Shown piece by piece: positions 34,883 through 43,858 of a DNA stretch of 54,226 nucleotides. Position numbers and translations under genes: made by a program. Location: the NCBI GenBank assembly GCA_947476285.1, contig CANJPU010000031.1, forward strand, positions 1 to 54,226, read 5' to 3'. Source of the DNA: Comamonadaceae bacterium (GTDB lineage: Bacteria; Pseudomonadota; Gammaproteobacteria; Burkholderiales; Burkholderiaceae_C). The notes under the pieces were generated by a model. The model worked only from the letters and a program-made list of their open reading frames with translations. It did not search any database and had not been told where the DNA came from. Each line of letters opens with the position of its first letter. The first letter of the stretch is position 1.

Positions 34883-35776
34883 TCAGGCCATGCCGGTGCT
34901 GGCAGCGGCCGGCTGCCCCGCATCGAGAAAGCGGCCGGACACTGGCGCGAACAAGGTACAACGCTGCAATTGGCGAAGCTGGCTGCAGTCGTAATCCTGC
35001 ACCGCAAAGTGCATGGTGCAGCGGTTGTCCCACATGAGCAGGTCGTCTTGCTTCCACGCATGACGGTAGACGAATTCGTAGGCCGTCGAGTGGGTGTTGA
35101 AGAAGTCGATCAGCGGGCGGCTCTCTTGTTCGGTATAGCCGATGAAGTTGCGCAGAAAGCCGCCGGCAAAAATACCTTTCCTGCCTGACTCCGCATGCAA
35201 GCGCACCACCTTGTGCACCACCGGCGGATGGTTGCGGCGGCGCTCAGCCTGCAGCTCGGGCGTGTAGCGGTGAAAGTCGGGCGCCAGGCTGACGTCATGC
35301 ACGCCCTCTAGCGTGTCGGCGAAGGCTTGCATGCTGGGTGACAAGGCATCATAGGCGCGGTACATGTTGGCGAACATGGTGTCGCCGCCGATGGGCGGCA
35401 GGGTCTTGCTCAGCAGAAAACTGGCCGTCGCCGAACGCACCGAGAAGGACATATCGGTATGCCACTTGTCGGCAATCAGCACCTGCAAAGTCTTGCCGCC
35501 TATCACCACCGGCTTGTTGGCGACAATGTTGACTTCTGGAAAATCGGGCCGGTTCCAGTGCGGGCGCGAGCGGTGATCGTCCAACTCGCCAAAGCGCGAG
35601 CAAAACGCCATCTGCTCTTGCGGCCCCAGGTCTTGTCCTGGAAAACACAACACCAGGTTGTCCACCCAGGCTTGCCGAATCTGCGCGATGGCGTCGTCGC
35701 TTTGCTTTTGTTTCAAGTCCAGGCCGGTGACTTCGGCGCCCAGGGCAAAGGCGAGTTTTCTGATCTTCAGTGCCAT
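34883..35776 (-). CDS. TauD/TfdA-family 2-oxoglutarate dioxygenase
   Basis: This is a 297-residue Fe(II)/2-oxoglutarate dioxygenase starting FALGAEVTGLDL, with VLCFPGQDLGPQEQ, iron ligands HTD at 106-108 (DKWHTDMSF), His256 in DNRCTMHFAVQDY and RQLQR. Strong AGAGGAG precedes ATG 35776. It is closely related in layout to the dioxygenase at 36794 (shared FALGAEV/FGLGAEV starts and FPGQD), separated from it by one Bug gene, consistent with an old module duplication. Confidence 0.9.
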   Translation of the reverse strand: MALKIRKLAFALGAEVTGLDLKQKQSDDAIAQIRQAWVDNLVLCFPGQDLGPQEQMAFCSRFGELDDHRSRPHWNRPDFPEVNIVANKPVVIGGKTLQVLIADKWHTDMSFSVRSATASFLLSKTLPPIGGDTMFANMYRAYDALSPSMQAFADTLEGVHDVSLAPDFHRYTPELQAERRRNHPPVVHKVVRLHAESGRKGIFAGGFLRNFIGYTEQESRPLIDFFNTHSTAYEFVYRHAWKQDDLLMWDNRCTMHFAVQDYDCSQLRQLQRCTLFAPVSGRFLDAGQPAAASTGMA

Positions 35777-35803
35777 GATTTCTCCTCTTGCAAATTGTGG
35801 TGT

Positions 35804-36775
35804 TCAGTTGGCGGTGATCTTGGCTTCTTTGATCACCTTGGCGAAACGCGCCGTTTCCTGGCGGATGTATTCGCTAAATTGCTGCGGTGTCGTGCTTTGC
35901 ATCTCGACGCCATCGGCCAGCAGCTTCTCGCGCAGCTCGGGTGTCATTGCCCGGGTCATCGCGGCGCTGAATCGCTCGACGGCTGCCGGCGGTGTGCCTG
36001 CAGGAGCGGAGATGCCGATGAAGGCCGCCGTGGCATAGCCGGGGAAGCCCGATTCAGCCACCGTGGGCACATTGGGCAGCGCCGGCGAACGCCTGGGGCT
36101 GGTCACCGCCAGCGCACGCAGCGTGCCGCCCTTGATGTGCTGCAATGAGGTGTTCATGGTGTCGATCACCAAGGTGACTCGCCCACCCATCACGTCGATC
36201 AGCGCGGCGGCATTGCCCTTGTACGGAACATGCAACACATTGACGCCCATTTGCAGAAACAGCATGGCTGCTGCGAAGTGCGACGAAGAGCCGCCGCCTG
36301 CTGAGCCGTAGGAGACCTTGGACGGGTCGGACTTGGACAGGGCGACCAAATCAGCCATGCTCTTGATGGGCGAGTTGCCATTGACCATCACCACCAGCGG
36401 CACCACGCTCATCATGCCCACGCCAGTGAAATCCTTGATCGGGTCATAGCCGGCATCCGCAATCAGCGAGGGCGCGGTGACAAAGGTGTTGGACATGGCC
36501 AGCAGCGTGTAGCCATCGGCCGGTGCCTTGGCCACATATTGCGTGCCCAGCAAGAGGCTAGCGCCAGGCCGGTTCTCCACCACGATCGATTGGCCCAACT
36601 GGCTGGCTACGCCTTGCATGAGTTGGCGGGTGGTGAGGTCGAGGTTGCCACCGGCAACCACAGGCACCACCACGCGGATGGGTTTGCTCGGGTAGTTGTC
36701 GGTGCTCTGCGCGCCTGCGGACAAGGCGAGCAAAAGGGCCGCACCAGCCCCGAGAAGTTGAGAGAGTTTGCGCAT
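35804..36775 (-). CDS. Bug/TctC-family periplasmic solute-binding protein
   Basis: This is a 323-residue Bug receptor with a 22-residue signal peptide (SAGA-QSTD), YPSKPIRVVVPVVAGGNLD, PGASLLLG, ADGYTLLA and SYGSAGGGSSSH. It lies between two TauD genes on the minus strand (27 bases from the downstream one). Upstream Shine-Dalgarno is weak (GAAAG); its start codon overlaps no other gene. Substrate probably matches one of the adjacent dioxygenases (inference). Confidence 0.9.
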   Translation of the reverse strand: MRKLSQLLGAGAALLLALSAGAQSTDNYPSKPIRVVVPVVAGGNLDLTTRQLMQGVASQLGQSIVVENRPGASLLLGTQYVAKAPADGYTLLAMSNTFVTAPSLIADAGYDPIKDFTGVGMMSVVPLVVMVNGNSPIKSMADLVALSKSDPSKVSYGSAGGGSSSHFAAAMLFLQMGVNVLHVPYKGNAAALIDVMGGRVTLVIDTMNTSLQHIKGGTLRALAVTSPRRSPALPNVPTVAESGFPGYATAAFIGISAPAGTPPAAVERFSAAMTRAMTPELREKLLADGVEMQSTTPQQFSEYIRQETARFAKVIKEAKITAN

Positions 36776-36793
36776 GTTGTGTCTTTCGTTTGT

Positions 36794-37654
36794 TCAGGCG
36801 TTGCTCAGGCTCGCCTCGGATTCGAGCACACCAATTGGCTCGCCTGCCAGTGTGGTGCGAAACATTTGGCGAATCTCGCTCTTGTCGTAGTCGCCTGCGG
36901 CCAGGTGCATGGCACAGCGGTTGTCCCAGATGACCAGGTCATGCTTGCGCCAGCGGTGGCGGAAGGTGAAGTCGTGCCGCACCGAATGGCGAAACAGAAA
37001 CTGCAGCAGGCCCGCGCCTTCTTCCTGCGTCATGCCGTAGATCTGCCGTGTGACCGATTCATTCAGGTACAGCGCCTTGCGGCCGGTTTCGGGATGCACA
37101 CGCACCATGGACTGCACGACGGCCGGGTTGTCCTTGAGGTGTTCGTCCATTTGCTTGACGTTGGTGTAGGAAGCCAGGTCGTTGACCACGCGCAGGCCGT
37201 CGACGACTTTCTTCATGGCCGGTGAGAGTTTCTCGTAGGCCTTGTACATGTTGGCAAACCAGGTGTCGCCGCCCACTGAAGGCACCTGGGCGCAGTGCAG
37301 CAGCGAACCCGTGGGCGGGCACAGCGTGAACGCGCCATCCGAATGCCACTTCAGGCCAACCTCGCCGGTAAGCGACTTCTTGCCGTCGATCATGCGGTTG
37401 GTCACTTCGAAAATCTCGGGGTATTGGCTGTGCCGGTAGTGCTTCTCGGGATGCACTTCGAGTGGGCCGAAGCGCTTGCTGAATGCAATGTGCTGCTCCA
37501 GGGTGATGTCCTGTCCTGGGAACACCAGGATCAGGTGTTCCAGCCACGCATTGCGAATCTCCCGAATGGTCTCATCGCCAACTGGTTTCGAGATGTCCAG
37601 CCCAAGGACTTCGGCTCCCAATCCGAAAGCCAGCTTGTTGATCTGAAGTGTCAT
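36794..37654 (-). CDS. TauD/TfdA-family 2-oxoglutarate dioxygenase
   Basis: This is a 286-residue Fe(II)/2-oxoglutarate dioxygenase with FGLGAEVLGLDISKP, LVFPGQDITLEQH, iron ligands HSD at 104-106 (LKWHSDGAF), His250 in DNRCAMHLAAGDY and RQMFRTTLAG. ATG 37654 has AAAAGGTG upstream; an in-frame start at 37696 would overlap the Bug stop and adds residues unlike the family. Paralog of the gene at 34883. Confidence 0.9.
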   Translation of the reverse strand: MTLQINKLAFGLGAEVLGLDISKPVGDETIREIRNAWLEHLILVFPGQDITLEQHIAFSKRFGPLEVHPEKHYRHSQYPEIFEVTNRMIDGKKSLTGEVGLKWHSDGAFTLCPPTGSLLHCAQVPSVGGDTWFANMYKAYEKLSPAMKKVVDGLRVVNDLASYTNVKQMDEHLKDNPAVVQSMVRVHPETGRKALYLNESVTRQIYGMTQEEGAGLLQFLFRHSVRHDFTFRHRWRKHDLVIWDNRCAMHLAAGDYDKSEIRQMFRTTLAGEPIGVLESEASLSNA

Positions 37655-37692
37655 CTGCGCACCTTTTCCAAAAACACTGGGGAGTGAGCCAT

Positions 37693-38682
37693 TCACTCGA
37701 CCGCGATGCGCGCGGCCTTGATCACCGCGCCGGTACTCTTGATCTCGTCCTGGACAAACGCGGCGAACTCTGGTTGCGTGGAAGTGAAAAGACTCATCGC
37801 CTGCTCTTCAAAACGCTTGCGCACGGCAGGGTCCTGCCGCGCTGCTTCCAGTGCGGCCGCGAGCTTTTGCAGTATGGGCTGCGGCAGTCCGGCTGCTGTG
37901 AACAGGCCAGTCCAGGTGCTGGCGCGAACGCCAACGATGCCCTGCTCTGTCATGGTGGGCACATCGGGCAGCAGCGGGGATCGGGTCTGACCCAACTGTG
38001 CGATGACTTTGATGCTTTTGTCGCGAATGCGCGGCAGTGACGTGTTGACCGTGTCCACCAAAGTATCCACATGCCCACCCATCAGCGCAGTCAGTGCAGG
38101 GGCACCGCCATTGAATGGCACATGCACCAGGGGCACGCCGGCCGAGCGAATGGCTTCCAGTGCGACATGGGCTGTTGATCCGTTGCCGCCGCTGGCGGTG
38201 CTGACCTGCCGGGTCGCGGCCAATGCGCGCAACTCGGACAAGTTATTGGCCGGGAAGTTGGGCGCGGCGGCCAGCACCAGCCCCACGCTCATGATGCCGC
38301 CAATCGCAGTGAAGTCCTTGGCAGGGTCGTAGCCCACCTGCTTGTAGACAAAGGGCACGATCGTCAGATTGGCACCCGCCATCACCAGCGTATAGCCATC
38401 AGCGGGTGCCTTGGCGGCAATCTCGGTGCCAATCGCGCCAGTGGCGCCGGGCCGGTTATCGACGACGATGTTCTGGCCCAGAACCTTGGACATGGCAGGC
38501 GCAATCAGGCGCGCTGTCAGATCAATGTTGCCGCCGGGCGCATATGGCACGATCAGCCGCAAGGGCCGATTGGGATAGCTCTGCGCCCATGCCTGCTGCG
38601 AAGCGCAGCACAATCCCACGCTTGCCAATACGCCCACAGCGAGAGCACGCCATGCCGGTCGGCTCCATGCGCTCAGTGTCAT
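37693..38682 (-). CDS. Bug/TctC-family periplasmic solute-binding protein
   Basis: This is a 329-residue Bug receptor with a longer signal peptide (about 33 residues, cleavage after AWA), YPNRPLRLIVPYAPGGNID, PGATGAIG, ADGYTLVM and STASGGNGSTAH. AAGGAGA precedes ATG 38682. It is the first of three Bug genes in a row on the minus strand (37693, 38945, 40003). The 262 bases upstream hold no gene and could contain a separate promoter. Confidence 0.9.
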   Translation of the reverse strand: MTLSAWSRPAWRALAVGVLASVGLCCASQQAWAQSYPNRPLRLIVPYAPGGNIDLTARLIAPAMSKVLGQNIVVDNRPGATGAIGTEIAAKAPADGYTLVMAGANLTIVPFVYKQVGYDPAKDFTAIGGIMSVGLVLAAAPNFPANNLSELRALAATRQVSTASGGNGSTAHVALEAIRSAGVPLVHVPFNGGAPALTALMGGHVDTLVDTVNTSLPRIRDKSIKVIAQLGQTRSPLLPDVPTMTEQGIVGVRASTWTGLFTAAGLPQPILQKLAAALEAARQDPAVRKRFEEQAMSLFTSTQPEFAAFVQDEIKSTGAVIKAARIAVE

Positions 38683-38944
38683 CGTGTCTCCTTGATCGGA
38701 CGTGACGTGATGATGTGATGCGAAAAGCCCGCCCCGCCGCCCACGCCCTCTGCGCCAAATTCCATTGGTCAAAATGATATGCCCACTCGGGACAAACGCG
38801 CAGATGGATAACCCTGACCGACAGGGCGCGAAGGGTCAAGGCCTGATTTGGTTAACACTTTCTCATCGAAGACCTTGCTCAGCGTGACATGGATTGCGGC
38901 TCATGCCCGCCATGACAAGTCTTCTGCAGCGCAAACTCCGCCCC

Positions 38945-39904
38945 CTACTCAGGCGTGATGCCCGCTTCCTTGACCATTGCCGCCCATTTGTCACGCTCTG
39001 CGATCACGAAGCTGGTCATGCCCTCGGGCGAGCTGGTGGAGACTTCGACACCTGCCTTGAGAAAGGCTTCCTTGATGTCGGGTTTGGCCAAAATCTTGGT
39101 GACTTCGGTGTTCAGGCGCGCGACGATGTCTGGCCGGGTTCCAGCGGGTGCGGCCATCGCCATCCAGCCCATCAGCTCGTAGCCAGGCAAGCCGCCGGCC
39201 TCGGCCATGGTGGGCACGGAGGGCATGAGCACGGCGCGCGTGGGAGTGGTCACACCCAATGCGCGTAGCTTGCCCGACTGAATATGCGGCAATGCGGGCA
39301 GCAAGTCCACGATCATCGCTGGGACCACACCACTGAGCACATCCATCATGCCGTTGGAGCTGGCCTTGTAGGGCACATGCACCAGCTTGACGCCCGCCAT
39401 GCGCGAGAGCATCGCGCCAGCCACATGGCCCGATGCGCTGGAACTGGCAAAGTTGAGCTTGCCCGGATTGTCCCGCGCGTAGCCGATGAAGTCCTTGAGG
39501 TTCTGGAAAGGCGTAGCTGGATTGACCACCAGCACGAAGGGCATCATGCCCACTCGCGTGACCGAAGCGAAATCCTTGACTGGATCGTAGGGGAGCTTTT
39601 TCATCAGGCTGCTGTTGGCCGCATAGACGGTGTTGCCGCCGTACAGCAGCGTGTAGCCGTCCGCCGGACTGCGCTGCACTTCCTGTGTGCCGATCACGCC
39701 ATTCACACCGGGTCTGTTCTCCACCACCACAGGCTGGCCCATCGCAGCGCTCAGGTGCTGGGCCATTAGACGAATGGTGGTGTCACCACCGCCGCCCGCG
39801 CCGAATGGCGCGATAACGCGAATGGGACGCGAGGGATAGACCTGCGCCAGAACCGATGTGGTCGCGCAAAGCGAGACGATGAAACTCAAGAGCAGTTTGC
39901 GCAT
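38945..39904 (-). CDS. Bug/TctC-family periplasmic solute-binding protein
   Basis: This is a 319-residue Bug receptor with a 20-residue signal peptide (SVLA-QVYP), YPSRPIRVIAPFGAGGGGD, PGVNGVIG, ADGYTLLY and NFASSSASGHVAG. AAGGAG precedes ATG 39904. Middle gene of the Bug trio. Differences across the mature parts are large, so each of the three likely binds a different ligand or uses a different partner. Confidence 0.9.
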   Translation of the reverse strand: MRKLLLSFIVSLCATTSVLAQVYPSRPIRVIAPFGAGGGGDTTIRLMAQHLSAAMGQPVVVENRPGVNGVIGTQEVQRSPADGYTLLYGGNTVYAANSSLMKKLPYDPVKDFASVTRVGMMPFVLVVNPATPFQNLKDFIGYARDNPGKLNFASSSASGHVAGAMLSRMAGVKLVHVPYKASSNGMMDVLSGVVPAMIVDLLPALPHIQSGKLRALGVTTPTRAVLMPSVPTMAEAGGLPGYELMGWMAMAAPAGTRPDIVARLNTEVTKILAKPDIKEAFLKAGVEVSTSSPEGMTSFVIAERDKWAAMVKEAGITPE

Positions 39905-40002
39905 AGTGACTCCTTGCTTGGACGTGGATTGCGACCGAAGGCGCAACACGGATGTATAGAGCGCAGGCGCAGATCGCGCAAGCGGGATAGCCCGCCCCGC
40001 GC

Positions 40003-40980
40003 CTACTCGGGCTGGATGCCGGCGTCCTTGGCCACCTTGGCCCACTTGGTGATTTCGGTGGCAATGAAGCCGTCGCAGCGCTCCGGGGCGCTGGCCACCG
40101 GCTCGAAGCCCTGTCCTTCGAGTTTGGACTTGAAATCCGGCGACGTCATGATGCGCACCACCTCTTCATTGAGGCGATTGACGATGGCGCGCGGCGTGGC
40201 CGATGGCACGAACATGCCGGTCCAGACCACCGAATGAAAATCGGGCAGGCCTGATTCGGCCACGGTGGGCAAATCGGGCATGAAGCTGGACCTGCGGTCG
40301 TCGCCCACCGCCAGCGCGCGCAGCCTGCCCGTCTTGATGTGCGGCGCTACTGACGCACCGCCGCCAAAGCCGGCCTGGATGCGCCCGGCCAGCATATCGG
40401 TGAGCGCCGGGGCCGAGCCTTTGTAGGGCACGTTGGTCATCTTGATGCCGGCCATGGTGTTGAACAACTCCATGGGCAACTGCGTGGCCTTGGAGGGCGA
40501 CGCAAAATTCAGGGTGCCTGGGTTGGCCTTTGCATACTGGATCAGCTCGCGCACGTTGTTCACCGGCAGCGAAGGATGCACCACCAAAATGACTTGCTGC
40601 TTGGCCGTCTGCGTGATGCAACTAAAGTCTTTGACTGTGTTGAAGTTAATCTTGGCGTAAAGCGTGGGGTTGATCGCGTGGCTGCTCGATGCGATCAGCA
40701 TGGTGTAGCCATCGGCTGGCGCGCGCGCCGCGAACTCGCTGCCTATCATGCCGTCGGCACCGGCACGGTTTTCCACCACCACCGGCTGGCCCAGCGCCTC
40801 AGTGAGTTTTTGCGCCAGATTGCGTGCCAGCACATCGGTGCCGCCGGCAGGGGCGTAGGGCACGATCAGCTTGAGCGGCTTGTTGGGCCAGCTCTGCGCC
40901 GATACCGTTGCGCCGACTACGCATAAAAGGCAGGCGATAAGCGCAGCGCGAGCCGGTGAGCCGACTTGATGAAACAACAT
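40003..40980 (-). CDS. Bug/TctC-family periplasmic solute-binding protein
   Basis: This is a 325-residue Bug receptor with a signal peptide of about 28 residues (TVSA-QSWP), WPNKPLKLIVPYAPAGGTD, AGADGMIG, ADGYTMLI and NFASPSKATQLP. GAGGAC lies upstream of ATG 40980. It directly follows the TauD gene at 40995 (14-base gap), so the two are co-transcribed. Third of the tandem Bug genes and nearest to the operon promoter. Confidence 0.9.
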   Translation of the reverse strand: MLFHQVGSPARAALIACLLCVVGATVSAQSWPNKPLKLIVPYAPAGGTDVLARNLAQKLTEALGQPVVVENRAGADGMIGSEFAARAPADGYTMLIASSSHAINPTLYAKINFNTVKDFSCITQTAKQQVILVVHPSLPVNNVRELIQYAKANPGTLNFASPSKATQLPMELFNTMAGIKMTNVPYKGSAPALTDMLAGRIQAGFGGGASVAPHIKTGRLRALAVGDDRRSSFMPDLPTVAESGLPDFHSVVWTGMFVPSATPRAIVNRLNEEVVRIMTSPDFKSKLEGQGFEPVASAPERCDGFIATEITKWAKVAKDAGIQPE

Positions 40981-40994
40981 GTGATGTCCTCGTG

Positions 40995-41858
40995 TCAGAC
41001 CGGGCGGTTGCCGCGCACCTGCACACGGTGCATCAGCCGTCTTTGTCCAGGATAGTCGTCCAGCGCCAGATGCTGGCAGCAGCGGTTGTCCCAGAAAGCG
41101 ATGGAGCCGGCCCGCCAGCGAAAGCGGCAGGTGAACTCAGGACGGGTGGAATGCTCATAGAGAAAGCGCAAGAGCGGCGTGCTCTCAGCGATGCTCATGT
41201 CCTGGAAACGTTCGGTGTGCAGCGTGTTGACGAACAGCGCCTTCTTGCCGGTGTCCGGATGCGTGCGCACCACCGGATGCACTGCGGACAGGTTGGTGAG
41301 TTTGGAACCAAAGCCTTCACCTGGCGGCAGCACGTCGTCGGCCTCCAGTGTGGACAGGATGCGGCCATTGGAATGCACCGCCTTGAGTGGGCCGAGCATG
41401 CGCTTCATGCCCTCTGACAAAGTGTCATAGGCCAAATACTGGTTGGCGAACAAGGTGTCGCCACCCACCGGCGGCAGCAACCGCGCTGCCAGCACCGAAC
41501 CCAGCGGCGGTGTCTCCAGGTGCGTGGTGTCTGAATGCCATTCCCAGCCGAAGACCAGATTGTCCTGGGGCTGCTTGTCGATGACCAGCAGCGCTGGCAG
41601 CGAGCCTGGTTTTTGCCGATGCGGCGGCAGCACGGCAAGCTCGCCGAAGTAGCGCGCGAAGCGGGCCAGGTCGTCGTCGGACGCCTCCTGATCGCGAAAG
41701 AAAATCACCAGGTGTTCGTTGAAGGCGCGCTTGATTTCGGCGATCGTCTGCGCGTCCATCGGCTTGGAAAAATCAAGGCCAAACACTTCCGCGCCAAGCG
41801 CCCCGGCGAGCGGCTCCACGGTGAGTCGGTCATAGCCATGTGAGGGGCGAGTTTGCAT
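40995..41858 (-). CDS. TauD/TfdA-family 2-oxoglutarate dioxygenase
   Basis: This is a 287-residue Fe(II)/2-oxoglutarate dioxygenase: PLAGALGAEVFGLDFSKPM, VIFFRDQEASDDD, iron ligands HSD at 108-110 (WEWHSDTTH), His263 in DNRCCQHLALDDY and RRLMHRVQVRG. It is the closest relative in the window of the truncated copy at 846 (both FFRDQE, RRxMHR). ATG 41858 has no Shine-Dalgarno, and a possible promoter at 41868-41894 would start the RNA at or beside the ATG. Heads a nine-gene minus-strand group. Divergent from the CaiB-like gene. Confidence 0.9.
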   Translation of the reverse strand: MQTRPSHGYDRLTVEPLAGALGAEVFGLDFSKPMDAQTIAEIKRAFNEHLVIFFRDQEASDDDLARFARYFGELAVLPPHRQKPGSLPALLVIDKQPQDNLVFGWEWHSDTTHLETPPLGSVLAARLLPPVGGDTLFANQYLAYDTLSEGMKRMLGPLKAVHSNGRILSTLEADDVLPPGEGFGSKLTNLSAVHPVVRTHPDTGKKALFVNTLHTERFQDMSIAESTPLLRFLYEHSTRPEFTCRFRWRAGSIAFWDNRCCQHLALDDYPGQRRLMHRVQVRGNRPV

Positions 41859-41867
41859 CTGGACGAT

Positions 41868-41894
41868 GCTATATTTGAAGAGGCGCTTGGTCAA
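41868..41894 (-). promoter_or_regulatory. Possible promoter giving a near-leaderless mRNA
   Basis: On the minus strand TTGACC (41894-41889) and TATAGC (41873-41868) are 15 bases apart, a short but tolerated spacing. Transcription would start about seven bases later, within a few bases of ATG 41858, which also lacks a ribosome-binding site. The CaiB-like gene's control region must overlap on the other strand. Confidence 0.4.
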
Positions 41895-41967
41895 ATGGGG
41901 TTTGCACCCCCACTGCGCGTACACAACCAGAGGACAATCGAGGCCCACCCCCTTCGCTTCACCATCC

Positions 41968-43203
41968 ATGTCCATGCTTCCCCTCGACCAGCTCCCACCC
42001 GCACCCACCAACCCGCCGCTCGCCCTGCTCAAGGGCGTGCGCGTGCTCGATCTCACCACCTCCATTGCCGCACCCTACGCCACCATGCTCATGGCCGACA
42101 TGGGCGCCGATGTTGTCAAGCTAGAGCGGCCGGGCACTGGCGACGATGCACGGGCCTGGGGCCCGCCCTTCCTCGAAGGCGAATCGCTCTGGTTCCTCAG
42201 CGTCAATCGGGGCAAGTCCAGCATCACCCTGGATTACGCCAGCCCTGAGGGTTGGGAAGTGTTGTCCAAGCTGGTGGCTGCGGCCGATGTGGTCGTGGTC
42301 AACCTGGTGCCCCGCGTGCAGAAGAAACTGCGGGTGGACTACGAGACGCTCAAGGCGATCAAACCCAGCCTGATCTTTGTCTCGCTCACCGGTTTTGGCA
42401 TCAGCGGCGCACGGGCTGATCTGCCCGCCTATGACCTGATTGCAGAGGGCTACAGCGGCGTGATGGACATCACCGGCGAGGCCGATTCACCGCCGCAAAA
42501 AATCGGCACCCCCGCCGCCGATTTGCTGGCTGGCACCGACGCCGTCATCGGGACGCTGGCGGCCCTGTACGACCGCTCGCGCACCGGCCAGGGCCACTTG
42601 GTGGACATCTCCATGATCGAGAGCATGACGCGCTTTCTGAGCCCGCGCATCGTCACCTACCTCGGCTCGGGTGAAGTGCCGCAACGCACCGGCGCGCGCG
42701 ACAGCGTGATTGCGGTGTATCAGTCGTTCAACACCGCCGACAAGCCGATCAATGTGGGCCTGGGCAATGATGGCATCTGGAAGAAATTCTGGAAGCTGCT
42801 GGGCGATACGGCGTTTGGCGATCAGCCCCGCTTTGCAAGCAACGCACAAAGGCATTCGGAGCGCGCCGAGATCGTGGGCATCATTCAAAAGCGCTTGCTA
42901 GAGCACACGCGCGATGAGTGGCTGGAGAAGTTCGCGCAAGCGAAAATTCCCGCCGGGCCTATCAACCGGGTGGACGAGGTATCTGCCGATGCCGAGTTGA
43001 TGAAGCGCGGCTTTCTCTACCGCATGCAACACCAGGGCCACGACATTCCGCAAGTGGGCCTTGGCATCCAGTTCGACGGGGCAGCAGCCGGGCCCAGCTC
43101 ATCACCGCCTGCGTTGGGTGCGGACACCCGCGATGTGCTTCGCGGGTGGGCTGGTATTGAGGATGCGCAGCTTGAAGAGTTAAAACGAAAAGGTGTGATC
43201 TAG
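41968..43203 (+). CDS. CaiB/BaiF family III CoA-transferase
   Basis: This is a 411-residue family III CoA-transferase, moving CoA between carboxylic acids through an aspartyl anhydride. Motifs are GVRVLDLTTSIAAPYATMLM, ADMGADVVKLERPGTGDDAR, the catalytic-Asp region YDLIAEGYSGVMDITGE near residue 155, and AKIPAGPINRVDEV. ATG 41968 is used (ATG 41974 also possible); the frame upstream to 41866 runs over the divergent promoter. The nearby CaiC-like ligases and the dehydrogenase operon suggest acyl-CoA activation for the same pathway, but the acid is unknown. Confidence 0.9.
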   Translation: MSMLPLDQLPPAPTNPPLALLKGVRVLDLTTSIAAPYATMLMADMGADVVKLERPGTGDDARAWGPPFLEGESLWFLSVNRGKSSITLDYASPEGWEVLSKLVAAADVVVVNLVPRVQKKLRVDYETLKAIKPSLIFVSLTGFGISGARADLPAYDLIAEGYSGVMDITGEADSPPQKIGTPAADLLAGTDAVIGTLAALYDRSRTGQGHLVDISMIESMTRFLSPRIVTYLGSGEVPQRTGARDSVIAVYQSFNTADKPINVGLGNDGIWKKFWKLLGDTAFGDQPRFASNAQRHSERAEIVGIIQKRLLEHTRDEWLEKFAQAKIPAGPINRVDEVSADAELMKRGFLYRMQHQGHDIPQVGLGIQFDGAAAGPSSSPPALGADTRDVLRGWAGIEDAQLEELKRKGVI

Positions 43204-43230
43204 GACGAGCTGCGGGGGGTCGTCGGCTCA

Positions 43231-43767
43231 CTAGCCGGCCATACTGCCATCATGCATCCAGGCCGCATGCGTGGGCGCGCGCTTGGTCTGGCTCCATTCG
43301 TTGAGCATGTCCCATTTCACGTCGTCAAGCATCTGGTACATCTTGGGCGTGCCGCAGTCGGCCGCCAACTCCAGGCGGTGGCCGTTGGGGTCGAAGAAAT
43401 AAATGCTCTTGAATAAAGTGTGATCGGTCGGGCCGATGACCTCTATGCCTGCAGCTTGCAGGCGCTCTTTGGCGGCCAGCAGCTTGTCCATGGATTCGAC
43501 CTTGAGCGCCAGGTGCTGAACCCAGGTGGGCGTATTGCGGTCGCGGTCCATGGGCGGCTGGCTGGGCAGCTCGAAGAAGGCCAGGATGTTGCCGCCACCG
43601 GCGTCCAGAAACACATGCATGTAAGGATCGGGCGCCTTGGTGGATGGCACCTCGTTTTCGGCAATGGCCAGCACGAATTTCATGTCGAGGTGCTTCTGAT
43701 ACCACTCGACGGTTTCCTTGGCATCGCGGCAGCGATACGCCACGTGATGAACGGATTGAACAAGCAT
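43231..43767 (-). CDS. VOC-family (glyoxalase/dioxygenase-like) metalloenzyme
   Basis: This is a 178-residue vicinal-oxygen-chelate protein with two beta-alpha-beta-beta-beta modules. Likely metal ligands are the His of QSVHHVAYR near residue 8, His of VQHLALKVE near 85 and Glu of GHRLELAAD near 137. Family members include glyoxalase I, extradiol dioxygenases and methylmalonyl-CoA epimerase; none can be chosen. AAGGAT precedes ATG 43767. It lies 91 bases after etfA as the last gene of the minus operon and converges on the CaiB-like gene. Confidence 0.85.
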   Translation of the reverse strand: MLVQSVHHVAYRCRDAKETVEWYQKHLDMKFVLAIAENEVPSTKAPDPYMHVFLDAGGGNILAFFELPSQPPMDRDRNTPTWVQHLALKVESMDKLLAAKERLQAAGIEVIGPTDHTLFKSIYFFDPNGHRLELAADCGTPKMYQMLDDVKWDMLNEWSQTKRAPTHAAWMHDGSMAG

Positions 43768-43858
43768 GGGGAAGATCCTTTTTCGCTGCAGGCCTGAGCG
43801 AAGGCCTGATCCGCCCGATCGTAAACCGATTCAGACAGCTTGCCCCGTCAGGGCCGCG

